NCBI RefSeq assembly: GCF_014851395.1
Contig: NW_024041262.1
Location: forward strand, 14,033,252 to 14,097,251
Source: Micropterus salmoides
Lineage: Eukaryota; Chordata; Actinopteri; Centrarchiformes; Centrarchidae
Reading direction: 5' to 3'
Length of the DNA stretch: 64,000 bases
Part shown: positions 10,733-20,460 of the stretch, piece by piece
How the letters are laid out: the number at the start of each line of letters is the position of its first letter
How positions within the stretch are numbered: the first letter of the stretch is position 1
Notes under the pieces: generated by a model
Database searches by the model: none
Told to the model about the DNA's origin: nothing
What the model saw: only the letters and a program-made list of their open reading frames with translations
Translations under genes and position numbers: made by a program

Positions 10733-12438
10733 GTAGTATTATATTCCTCTCATTTTTACAGTCTGTAGCTTTACACTAGGTGGTATTTTCGTTTTTTATT
10801 ATTCCTTCTGGTATCCATAATATCCCTGCAGTTCTCTTAGCTCTTCTGTAATAACTCGTAAGTAAGCTTACATTTGTCATGGGAAGGTGTTATTTTTGCC
10901 CTCCCTGCATTTCTAGTTAATAAAAACCTTTTAACGTTAGTGGTGTGATCTTCCGTGACAAATCTGTCAGTTGTTTTCACGTGTCAAGTGCTGTGATGAA
11001 AGTAGTGTACTGACTGCAATGCACCACCTTAAACAAACTGATTTTGCAACATAGATATAAATGCAAATATATAAGAAAAACTGTACTGTGTATTTCTGAT
11101 TCAGGTGCGTTGGCAGAAATGCCCCGAAGTGGCCTGCGGCCTTTAAACACAAACTCAAAGGGGAAGTACCTGAGCTGCTCCATGCGTCTCAGCAACAACA
11201 GCATCACTGACCTCACTGGCCTCCAGTACATTCTTAGCCACTTTTTGGCTCAACCGTTGAAGCTGGGCTGGCTGGACCTGTCCTTCAACAAAATCACATG
11301 CATAGACCCGGTGAGGTTTTCTCTCTTTCTTCTCTCATATGTTTGCATGTTTGCTTCTTCTGTTTCTTTGCTGTCTTTCTTTCTGTTTTTTTTCTTCCTT
11401 TTCTCTTTGCTTTTCAATCATTCTTTGTCTGCCAGCTTTTTAAAATGTAAACTTTTTATTTAATTTGTTTATCTATATTTATACTATATGATACTTACGT
11501 ATACTCTACTTACTGTATTAGAATTTAAGTTTCTTTTCCAAGGAAACTGTCATTTATGAATTAACTGCAACTGATCATTAAACGTCTACCAGTGTTGATT
11601 TAATTACTTCAGCGTTGGGCATCAGCTCATACCTGCTTGTATTATTTAAGCATTTTCATGTTGTTAGATCTAAATTTGCAATTTAGCTGTGTGTGTGTGT
11701 GTGCTTCAGGGTTTTTGCGAGCTGCGTGAACTGCGTGTGTTGTACCTTCATGGCAATTGCATCTGGAACCTGTCAGAGGTAGACAAGCTGGGAGAGCTGC
11801 AGTATCTACACACCATCACCCTACACGGAAATGCCATAGAAACCCACAAAAGCTACAGGTGGAGACTTAATTTTCTTTCAATTTACACCGATTTTCTTCC
11901 CAACCTCACTTACTCACACATTCGGCTTGGCTGGTAGATGTTTGTCTGTAACATGCTATTATTTGCAGTCGTTGTTTTCGTCGCTCATATTACAGTACAT
12001 ATCCTGTTCCATCTGCCTAACAACTGATACACACACACACAAACACACACACAGAAAGAAGGTCACCCTTCATTGGTTCGATTGCATGCATTGAGCATCT
12101 TAATTTAATTTTTTACCTAATTTCATACTACAGTATCATTTATGTGAAATACCTGTGAAGTACTGGCAAGGTCAACTTTGTATTGACTGAAAGATATCTC
12201 CCATATTCAAGATTGAATTTGTATTTATTACAGGGATGTGCACATGTCCCTGGAGCCCCTGGATTTAAAGCTTATTTAGTGCTTGTGTTTGTGTGTGTTT
12301 AGGAGTCATGTGATTTCCGCCGTGCCTCAGTTGAAGACAATGGATTTCAGTGCCGTGACACGTGAGGAGCGGGTCTTGGCAAATGTTAAGCACCACTGCA
12401 CCAACAGTGGTAAAAACACCACAGAGAATGTCCCATGA
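10681..12438 (+). CDS. lrrc51: Leucine-rich repeat-containing protein 51 (4 coding exons)
   Basis: Coding exons are 10681-10732, 11105-11310, 11710-11858 and 12303-12438, with GT/AG introns of 372, 399 and 444 bp. The phases agree (1, 0, 2) and give 180 residues. I recognise it from the LRRC51 pattern: PPVDLSFKDI at the start, SGLRPL before the repeats, then LRR cores GWLDLSFNKITCIDP, VLYLHGN and TITLHGNAIE, then a DFSAVTREER type capping region at the C-terminus. Length is close to the roughly 190-residue mammalian protein. LRRC51 is a small LRR-only protein. In mammals its locus overlaps TOMT as LRTOMT. I see no methyltransferase exon here, in keeping with the fish genes being separate. The start is uncertain, because the frame stays open upstream to the acceptor at 10635, so an earlier coding exon could exist. 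No close AATAAA follows the stop. Confidence 0.92.
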
Positions 12439-12439
12439 C

Positions 12440-13938
12440 TGTTTACCAAGTCATTTATTTGATTCATTAATGTTTAACCCACTGTCAACACAGCTTTGAA
12501 ATGAAATGTTTCCTATCCCGAAAATATAATATTCATCGTTTTTGACTCTGAATTTTTTAAATCTTCTTGAGTTGATGCGTTAAATAATGCCAGTAAAGCT
12601 TGCTGAAATTAAATTGCTGGTTATTTCTGGAGTCCAGAGGTTTCCCAAAGTCCCAGTTGCCAGCTAAATCTATCTCTGGCTGGCTACTTCAGTGTGCATA
12701 AATTACAGTATGAACTGACTGAATAAGATAATGATAAGGTAACTACAAAACTCTATTAGTATTGTTTGCAATAGAAAGGGTAGGATTATTCACAAACATA
12801 TTTGACTTATGGTTGGAATATGAGAGTTTTGTGTGTTGTTCAACTGGTCATAAAATGTGACAGTGTTGGCCTGTTTTACAGATATTACTAATGTAAACAA
12901 GTAACTAACAGCACCAGATTACAATGGGGTCATACATTGTGCCTTTTAATGTGAGCCAGCCGTTCTGCTATTTTTACTGTAGTTTAATTTACTTTTATCC
13001 CAGCCCCCTTTTCAGTGTATACAACCTCTGTGTTTTGTTTATGTGTGCACTTTGGGAGTTCTAATTATTGTGGCAACAAGAGCACAATTATGGGTCACCT
13101 GAACTGAATCTGTAATATAAAAGCAATGTTTGCGTGTGTGTGTGTGTGTGCGTACTGTATGTAATGTGAATGGAGGATGGTTTGTTTACAGATACATGCA
13201 CACACACACACACACACACACACAAATAACACAAATATGAATGTGATACATTCAGTTTACATTGTAAACAGCTTTAGGTATCTGCTATTAACGTCTGGTC
13301 TTGTTAGAGAAGAAATGTTAACCATAAATCAGGCCTGAGGCTGATTTAACTGGCTGCTCTCCAGGCTCTATTTGGTGCAGAATCATGTATCAGTGTTTCT
13401 CCCTGCAAAATCTTTAATTGGCGGGATGGAAATGCCCCTGAATCAGCATTTAGACCATGTGACACAAAAGCTGAACGCTGAAACCAATACTAATGAAATT
13501 TTTTGAAACTGAATTTAGTCCTAAACACTGAAATTGATGTGTGTCTAAAGTAATTCTCTGTGGCAGTATTTAGACCTCAGTTTCCTTTGAAACCTGTACT
13601 AACATGGCTCTTTTGAAACATCATTTAGACCATGTATTTCAAACTGTGCAATGAAGCCAATATCAATGAATATGCTTCAGTCAGGATGGCAGCTGCTCTC
13701 AGCAGGAAGGCCCACTTTGACTTTTACAGTGCTTAAGGAAGCACTTACATGCACTTTACAGATTTTGACTTTCATTGTTAACATTTCAGATGTGCTTTTC
13801 TATTTCAGTATGTATGTATATATATATATATTATTATTATTTTTTTCAACAAAGGATCTGATCATTGTTTTCTGGAAACAGGAGATAAAGACACACTCCT
13901 GTCTACATCAGTGGTGCTGAGGTAGAGCAGGTGAATAG
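12440..13938. other. lrrc51 downstream region with GT/CA microsatellites, no further gene
   Basis: Holds (GT)n at 13132-13151 and (CA)n at 13199-13224, close together and in opposite orientation. From about 13410 to 13650 several 'tttagaccatg' and 'ctgaaattgatg' phrases recur ('catttagaccatgt' appears at about 13447 and 13622), so a short diverged internal repetition is likely. No exons seen. Confidence 0.45.
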
Positions 13939-14289
13939 TGTTACCTTCCCAGCTTTCTGCCCAGAACCGTAGTTGAGAACAGACTGGCGTTCAGTGATTA
14001 CCTTAGTCGGGCTCGCAGCTGGTAACTAGCTTTAGCAACCCGGGCCACTCCGCCAGTCAAAAAGATGAATAAGACGTTGTTGCGGCGTTCGTCAGCAGGA
14101 ACCTTATTTCTCCTTTACAGCAGTAATTCACACATTACACGGCTCGTCGGCACTTCACTAGAGATTGCTTAGTCAGTCTCACTCACTCAACAGTTACTAC
14201 TTCCCCCAGCCACGTTAGTAGATAACCCACTTGTTTCTCTTCCTGTTTCCCACACTGCCGCTGTCCTTAAAGGGGCAGGACGGGTCACA
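13939..14289 (-). repeat. 3' LTR of a Ty3/Gypsy-type retrotransposon (single LTR)
   Basis: On the minus strand a purine-rich tract (GTGGGGGTAG, complement of about 14290-14300) is followed at once by TGTGACCCG, a plausible TG start of an LTR. The LTR would end at a CA near 13939, giving about 350 bp. The inner edge is well placed by the polypurine tract. The outer edge is a guess from the TG/CA rule. No matching second LTR was seen in the window. Confidence 0.5.
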
Positions 14290-14947
14290 CTACCCCCACT
14301 CTGGATGATGATTAAACCCTTAACATCATTCCAGCACAGTCACATTATAAGGAAGAAAACATTAAAAAAAACTTCATCTATCTACACATTTCGAATAACC
14401 CCTACTTCCCACAGTCCTTGAATAGGTCCTTCTTCAGTGGAAGACAGCTTAAAGAGAAAGGCAATGTCTATACAACGTCAATGGACGCATATCACTTTTT
14501 TTTTTTTACAGTAATGCAACCAGTGCTCACAACACTACGTCTGCGTCAATACTGAAAGTATAGTGAGGGTGTTAGCCATTTAGCTGAAATCTGGCGGGAT
14601 ATTACTCTAAGGTGTAACATACTGCAGGAGTAAAACAAGTAAACCAACAAATAAACAAACCCAGCTTGCCAGTTTCAGTCAGTCACTCAAAACCCAACAA
14701 CATCTTAACAGCTACTTAACGTGCCAGAGCATTAAAACAATAACTTGTGAACTATTAGTGCCCAGACTCCCTGTCATTATGGTTTCAACTAAACTTAACC
14801 TATAAGATGTGAACAGGATACATCTCAAACTTTCGATCAAATTACAACTTATAGCATTACAACTCTGGGCAACTGGGCAACGTTTTTTTTTTCCTCTGCA
14901 AAGGGCAGCCTGTACCCACGACATATGAAGTTCAATGTCCAACCCAG
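14290..14947 (-). other. Gypsy 3' untranslated region and polypurine tract
   Basis: About 650 bp without coding signal lie between the end of the integrase reading frame and the LTR. The minus-strand polypurine tract at 14290-14303 is the expected plus-strand primer site. Confidence 0.45.
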
Positions 14948-16345
14948 TCACCAAACCTGTCCGGTGCTCTGCGAACTGCGGGTCGGCCCACCTGCAGGGT
15001 GTTTGATCCCAGCCTCGCCAGGTTGAGGCTGGGCATGGGTGTCAGAAAACTGGCTGCTACCCGGCAAAGCTGGCGAGGAGGCTGGCAGCGAAGACTGGAA
15101 ACCCTGGAGGTCCTCATCAGCAGTATCATCAGTATCCACTGAAGTATCCCCCAGGAGAAGGGGAACGATATCTGAGCCAGCAGGGGGTAACACCTCCTCA
15201 CTGGGGCCCCCGGTGTCAGCATCTTGGAAAACCCAGCCATTGTCCAGCGGTGTCCTAGCATGGTAAGGTTCGAGCTTGTCGTGGTGAACTACCTTGGCCT
15301 TTGTCCTGGGGTTCTTTTGGATCCGGTATACTAAGTCGTCCAATAGGCCCACAATGAAGTAGGGACCTTCGTAGGATGGCAAGAATTTCCGTACTTTGTT
15401 TTTTACTCTCTTGGTACCTTTGATCAGATACCACACTGCATCCCCGACCTTGTGCTGGACTTGACAGATGTTTTTGTCATCTTTTAGCATGCTCAACAGA
15501 TCTTCCCAGAGCCTCCCGCGCCAACTGGTGAGCAAGATCCACCTGTTCTCTGAGTTGGACGACATAATGTGGAGGAGTAGTAGCCTGGTTACTGTCTGGT
15601 GGCAAGCCAGCAACCAGGTCCACTGGCTCTGTTATCTCCCGCCCAAAAAGCATCATGTTCGGTGTCAGGCCCGTTGAGAGTGGCCACTCAGTGGGCTGTC
15701 GTGCATCTGTTCCATCAGGGAGCTGCGGTACAGGCGGGGCAGGAGTATCTGGGGATAGAACACTTTCCCTTCAGTGCAGTAGAATTTCCTTAACAGTATT
15801 CCATCTTTCAGGTAGAGCCTCTTCCACTGTTCCCAATAGGCTTTGGTGGCCGGGCTGCAGTGTGCTACGTTGGCCCACCGCGGTCGGTCTCCCATTTGGT
15901 CCATCCACTCCCTCACTGGTACTATGTCTGGGTCAGCCATCTGAGCACAGTCCAACTGCTCCTGGGTCCAGCCACTGAACAGGTCAGTCCTTGGAGAATC
16001 ACTCACCCGGCAGATCTTTGGATGGGACAGGTCACCGCTGCTGCCACTGGACGGCTCCACTACCCCCACTGGAGGGAGCCTCGTGGAGGTTATCACAGCA
16101 GTTCCTTCAGCAGGGCCATCGGTCAGGTTACATTGCACCCCTTTATGGTGCTGTTGTTGATGGATGTCAGGCTCCAGCACGCTGCATGGGCACAGCTTAC
16201 GACAGGGTCTTCTAGAGAGTGCGTCTGCATTTTGATGATGCCTCCCGGACGATGTAGCACCTGGAAGTCGTACTCTGCCAGTTTTTCAAACTAGCGGGCG
16301 AGCTGGCCTTCTGGCTCCCTCAGTTTAGTCAACCAGTGCAGACTG
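14948..16345 (-). pseudogene. Ty3/Gypsy pol fragment: RNase H end plus integrase lacking its catalytic core
   Basis: Reading on the minus strand, the end of RNase H comes first (about 16345-16200: SLHWLTKLREPEGQLAR, then YDFQVLHRPGG). It is interrupted by a TAG at 16291-16293 and by a frameshift just after. The 16180-15665 frame follows, with a linker and the integrase zinc-binding N-terminus ending near MHDSPLSGH. The next residues that make sense are FGREITEPVDLVAGLP at about 15660-15600, which in Gypsy integrases lie after the DDE core. So about 150 residues containing the catalytic triad are gone. The 15613-14948 frame is the integrase C-terminus (KVGDAVWY, KFLPSYEGPYFIV, VVHHDKLEPY). No gag, protease or RT was seen. 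Non-functional fossil. Confidence 0.85.
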
Positions 16346-16410
16346 TACTTTATGTAATGTACTTAGTGAGGATGTGTGTGTCACACGGTTTTAAGGCAAC
16401 GTACCTAGTT
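16345..16410. other. Junction between the Gypsy and DIRS fragments
   Basis: Recognisable Gypsy RNase H stops near 16345 and recognisable DIRS recombinase stops near 16410. The few dozen bases between contain a short GTGTGTGTGTCACAC segment at about 16372. Neither element shows its own terminus here, so this is a breakpoint rather than a clean insertion edge. Confidence 0.45.
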
Positions 16411-17166
16411 CAGATCAGCAACTGGTCTGCTTTCCTCCACCGGGAGGACCTCAGAGTGAAAATACTGCCTGGTCAGAGCAGATGAAGTCTCCCGTCCTCC
16501 GCTGTCACATGAGGTGGGGGATGAAACTCCTGCAGCACCGTAGACCCTGCCAACCTGGACGGAACCTTAGGGACATAGCCCGGACAGGATGGCTCTGACC
16601 GGGGAAAACTCCAAGCATTGAGGAGAAGCCGAAAGTGCCTGGAGATCCCCCACCCTACACAGAGAGGTGATAGCGAGGAGAAAGGCCATCTTAAGGGTCA
16701 GGTGCTTGGCCTCAGCCGACTCCAGGGGTTCGAAGGGGGCCTCAGCCAGTGCTTTGAGAACCACTGCCAGGTCCCAAGTGGGAACCCTGGAACGAGTCAT
16801 GGGTCTCATCCTCCGGGCTCCACGGAGGAAGCGCACGACCAGTGGAAGCCTCCCCAGAGGCCCATCCCTCAGAGGGGCGTGGAACGCTGCCATGGCAGCC
16901 ACATACACCTTGAGTGTGGATGGGGAAAGGCCAGCAGAGAAACGGTCCTGGAGGAACTCCAGTACCATAGTCACCGGGCAGGTAACTGGGTCCACCGCCC
17001 GTTCTCTACACCAGGTGGTACACACATTCCACTTCAGGCTGTACGTCCTTCTGGTGGACGGGGCTCTGGAACTGAGCAGCGTCTCAACTGTTCCCGCCGT
17101 CAGGCCCGCCTCAAGGAAATGGGCCCCCTCAGGGGCCAGACCCACAGTCTCCACAGGGCGGGGCAA
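16400..17166 (-). pseudogene. DIRS tyrosine recombinase, N-terminal part only
   Basis: The 16567-17166 frame begins inside or near the recombinase start. It has an SSRAPSTRRTYSLKW core-binding-like segment (residues about 32-46), LEFLQDRFSAGLSPSTLKVYVAA, then SLCRVGDLQALS, where R171 fits the first catalytic arginine of tyrosine recombinases. After a frameshift the protein continues (GYVPKVPSRLAGSTV, then SSRWRKADQLLI) down to about 16410 with in-frame stops. The H-x-x-R box and the nucleophilic tyrosine are not present. The product would have joined the circular cDNA intermediate to host DNA. Confidence 0.82.
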
Positions 17167-17731
17167 AGGTGAAAGACCTGGCCCTCTGCCTGAAACAGCA
17201 TGGCGGGCCCTTCAGGAGCGATATTATGTCCGAGAACCACACTCGGGCCGGCCAAAACGGGGCTACTAGCAGTAGGCTGACACCGTCCTGACGGACCCGC
17301 TCCAGAATCCCCGGGAGCACAGCGACTGGGGGAAAAGCATACAGACGACGCCTCGGCAACGTCTGCACCATGGCATCCAGCCCTAGCGGGGAGAACCACA
17401 GTGGACAGTGCGTAGTCTCTTGAGACGCAAACAGGTCCATGTCTATAGGGCCGAACCTTTCGCACAATAACTCCACCACCTCGGGGTGGAGTCTCCATTC
17501 CCCGGGCCTCAGCCCCTGTCTCGACAGCAGGTCTGCTCCCTGATTCTGGGTCCCCGGGATATACGTCGCTCTGAGAGACAGCAGTCTCTGCTGGGACCAC
17601 AGAAGGATTTGATGTGCCAGCTTGCATAATGGGCGCGAGCGCAGACCCCCCTGGTGATTCAAATAGGCCACGCCCCACCCCGTGAGTGAGGCGTCTGTCA
17701 AAACGACATGACGCTCCCAACACGGGACCAT
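17129..17731 (-). pseudogene. DIRS RNase H and connection domain with internal deletion
   Basis: This frame is offset from the RT frame, so a frameshift lies near 17715. It opens with VVLTDASLTGWG, the first catalytic aspartate region of RNase H (residues 9-20). It jumps directly to AYLNHQGGLRSRPLCKLAHQ, which in DIRS elements follows the TDN motif. The intervening segment with the glutamate and second aspartate is missing. Downstream come ATYIPGTQNQGADLLSR (55-71, the last RNase H motif) and a DMDLFAS..T.CPLWFS block typical of DIRS pol proteins. Non-functional. Confidence 0.8.
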
Positions 17732-18653
17732 GGGACAGGAACCAAGGTTTCCTCCATACTGACAGGGAACGAAGGCACCTGCTCGTAATCCATATCAGAT
17801 GGAAAGGATTTCCCCTCGGAGAGAATCCCTCGGATTTTAACCACCACTGCAGGGCTCTCATGTGCAGCAGGCCAGATGGGATTACGCTGGACGCTGCCAC
17901 CATGAGACCCAACACCCTCTGAAAGTGTTTCACAGTGATGGTGCGGCCTAGCTTCACTCTGGTCACTGAGGACAAAATGGACCCGAAGCGTGCAGGCGAC
18001 AGGTGGGCCCGCATCGTCGTCGAGTCCCACACCACCCCTAGGAACGTAGTCCATTGGGCAGGTGTCAGCACGCTCTTCTTCGCGTTGAGCCGCAGCCCCA
18101 AATGCTGAAGGTGGGCGAGGACGACATCTCGATGCCGAACCGCTAACTCCCGAGACTGAGCCAAAATGAGCCAGTCGTCGATGTAGTTCAGTATGCGGAC
18201 GCCTTGGAGCCTCATCGGGGCCAGAGCTGCATCCATGCATTTGGTAAAAGTGCGAGGGGAGAGTGCTAGGCCGAATGGAAGAACCCGATACTGGTACGCC
18301 GCGCCCCCGAAGGCGAACCTCAGGAACTTCCTGTGATAGGGACGGATGGAGATGTGGAAATATGTGTCTCGCAGATGTATCGTGACAAACCAATCCTCGG
18401 ATTGGATGTGGCTGACGATGGTGGGGATGGTGAGCATCTTGAACCTGAATCTCTTCAGAGATTGGTTCAGGGACCGCAGATCTAAAATCAGACGCAATCC
18501 TCTGGCTTTTTTGGGAACTGTGAAGTACCGGCTGTAGAACCCGGACTCCCTGACTGGCGGGGAAATAAGTTCTATGGCCCCTTTCTCCAGCAGAGAGCAA
18601 ACTTCTTGTCCCAACACCTGGCTCTGCTCCGAGTGCACCGCAGTCCAGACCAC
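17700..18653 (-). pseudogene. DIRS reverse transcriptase with substituted catalytic residue
   Basis: Open from 18653 with residues 46-60 (VPKKARGLRLILDLR), TIHLRDTYFHISI (91-103), LPFGLALSP (125-133) and NYIDDWLIL (156-164). These are RT fingers and palm motifs in DIRS order. The catalytic motif A aspartate of the usual T-I-D-L box is histidine (residue 93, codon complement of 18375-18377). The YIDD box is intact. The rest of RT runs to about 17730 without a stop. The long open frame of 517 residues continues out of register into the RNase H region, so the tail of that frame is spurious. Confidence 0.88.
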
Positions 18654-18933
18654 CCCGTTGAATCTGGGGGGGGGCGGACCCGGAACTGCAGCCTATAGCC
18701 ATCCACTACGGTGCGCAGGGCCCATGGGGAAATGTTTTCAAGGCTCCGCCATGCCCCTCGGGGCTGGTGGCCGGTGTTATGCGTAGGAAAAAACGCAGAT
18801 AACCCGCGGTGTGTGAGCCAGAGCGCCTCCCGACTGCGGGCCCTCGGGGCAGGCAGAACGGCGCGTGCTCGCTGGAGGCTAGCGCGTCCCGAGCGCTGAC
18901 ACGGCGGGATAGCAGCACCTGCTGCCTGAGCTG

Positions 18934-19500
18934 TCAGGAGGGAGGGGACCTCGATCGCCCTCTCTCGGGGGGGGGGGGGGGACCGTCTCTCTCTGCAGCC
19001 GTCGCCATCCTGGGCCCAGACCGGTGCGGGAGATACTGCTGGAATGCCTCCCCTTGCGTCCTGGCATGCTGAAACCTGCTGACGACGGCGTCCACCGCCT
19101 CGCCAAACAGGCCAGAGGTCACGACCGGTGCGTCGAGCAGGAAGGTCTTCTCCCTCTCCTGGAAGCCCGACAGGTTGAGCCACAGGTGCCGCTCCGTGGC
19201 CACCAGCGCGGACATAGAGCGGCCAATGGCGCGGGCCGTCTCCTTTGTGACTCGGCGTGACAAATCCGTAGCTCTGCGGAGCTCAGCGATGTCCTCCTCA
19301 CAGGGGCCCCCTCCCGAGTCCATGTCCTTCAGCAGGTCGGCCTGGTATGCCTGCAAAACCGCCATCGTGTGCAGGCTCGCACCAGCCCGGCCCGCCGCCA
19401 TGTACGCCTTGCCCACCAGAGCAGATGTCACGCGACATGGCTTGGTAGGCAGCGCCAGCTCTTTAAGGGACAACGCAAGACCGGGCGAGAGTAATGTCAC
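18934..19500 (-). pseudogene. DIRS ORF1 (gag-like) C-terminal part
   Basis: The frame runs from a methionine at 19500, which is unlikely to be the real start because the family protein is longer. Conserved stretches include ERHLWLNLSGFQEREKTFLLDAPV and FGEAVDAVVSRFQHARTQGEAFQQYLP, a signature of DIRS ORF1 proteins as I recall them. They are followed by a proline- and arginine-rich tail. A 15-base G run (18967-18981) sits in the tail region and is a likely site of frameshift. Between this and the RT frame (18934-18653) the reading frame is broken several times. Confidence 0.75.
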
Positions 19501-19559
19501 AGTAATGATTACTCTACAGGTTATTTAGTGCTTTAACACACCCTGAAGTTTGCTCTATC

Positions 19560-20460
19560 CTAGTTTACCCTAGTAATAAATTGTGTTGATATGTCAGGAG
19601 TTCTTGTCAGGGCAAAAGTAAAACGTGTTACTTTCGTCCCGCTACAGTGACCACAAGTGTTTCTTGTGTCCCACTGCTAATGTGATGACTTTCTCTGTGT
19701 TGCAGCATGTATTGAAACATGTTTATGTTATATTATACCAACAGATTATGCCAAGAGTGAGGGTCAAAAAGATAGACAGAGGTCTAATTCAGCCAGATGT
19801 TTTCATGCACATTTTGGAATTACATATAGATACATGACTATTTTTGCATTATTTTGAGAATTTATATTTATGTTATGAATATATTGTTGAAGAAATGTTT
19901 TATAAAATGGATTGACATTGCCAATAAAAAACATTTTGAACAAGTATACAGTTGGGTTACTTTTGAAACATTTGAAGAAACTGTAAATAGTTCATAAATA
20001 AAATGAAAATGTATAAATTACATAATTACATTTTCATTACGATTAAGATAAAGGACAAAATACATTTGCAGTTACATATTTACAAGGTCATAGTCAAGTA
20101 TATTTAATAAGAACAAGGCAAATACAAAAAATCTAGTTGTGTTACTTTCAACCCTCCTGTGTGTTACTTTCGACCCTCCCTACTTTCAGCCCTCCTGTGT
20201 GTTACTTTTGAACCTCCTGTGTGTTACTTTTGACCCAACTGATGGGGTTGAAAGTAACAATGTGCCACTTATGTGAAAGTGAAATTATACGGAAGTCGTT
20301 CTACATTTTTAGATAATACCACCTGATATGGATAGACCACACCTGTGAGTTCATGACCACAGCAAAAATATATCACTGTCTACAACATAATCTTTTAAAA
20401 TCATGTTTTTCTGAAAAATGGTACTTTCACCCCTGCTCTCCACTAATAGCATGACTCATC
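19560..20460. mobile_element. Decayed DNA-transposon region, possibly pogo/Tigger-like
   Basis: The motif TTACTTTC/T-R-ACCC or its complement occurs near 19630, 19956, five times in tandem at 20139-20240, inverted at 20246-20259, and again near 20422. At 19748 a short frame starts MPRVRVKKIDRGLIQPDVF. It resembles the MPR-x-(K/R)-x-x-DRG start of fish pogo/psq-type transposases, then degenerates into a stop at 19835. CAGTTGGGT occurs at 19949-19957 and inverted at about 20233-20241, which could be terminal repeats of a short derivative. Family assignment is tentative. Confidence 0.35.
20139..20240 (+). repeat. Minisatellite, about 22-bp unit
   Basis: Five imperfect tandem copies of GTGTTACTTTCRACCCTCCTGT start at 20139, 20161, 20181 (truncated), 20199 and 20221. 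They are followed by an inverted copy (GGGTTGAAAGTAAC at 20246-20259), so the end of the array can fold back on itself. Confidence 0.85.

Larger units (their letters stand above)
16400..19497 (-). mobile_element. Truncated DIRS-type tyrosine-recombinase retrotransposon
   Basis: Distinctly GC-rich block on the minus strand in DIRS order: a gag-like ORF1 end (19500-18934), then RT and RNase H (18653-17129), then a tyrosine recombinase start (17166-16400). It is truncated at both ends. ORF1 begins mid-protein at about 19497, and the recombinase ends before its catalytic tyrosine. The inverted and split terminal repeats of intact DIRS elements are absent. Base composition contrasts sharply with the AT-rich flanks. 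Confidence 0.88.

Noticed and set aside
14948..16294. Plus-strand frames over the Gypsy region
   Set aside because: The minus strand carries recognisable integrase and RNase H; the plus-strand frames are its antisense shadows.
16618..19528. Many plus-strand and alternate-frame ORFs in the GC-rich block
   Set aside because: Antisense or out-of-frame shadows of the DIRS ORF1, RT/RNase H and recombinase pseudogenes.
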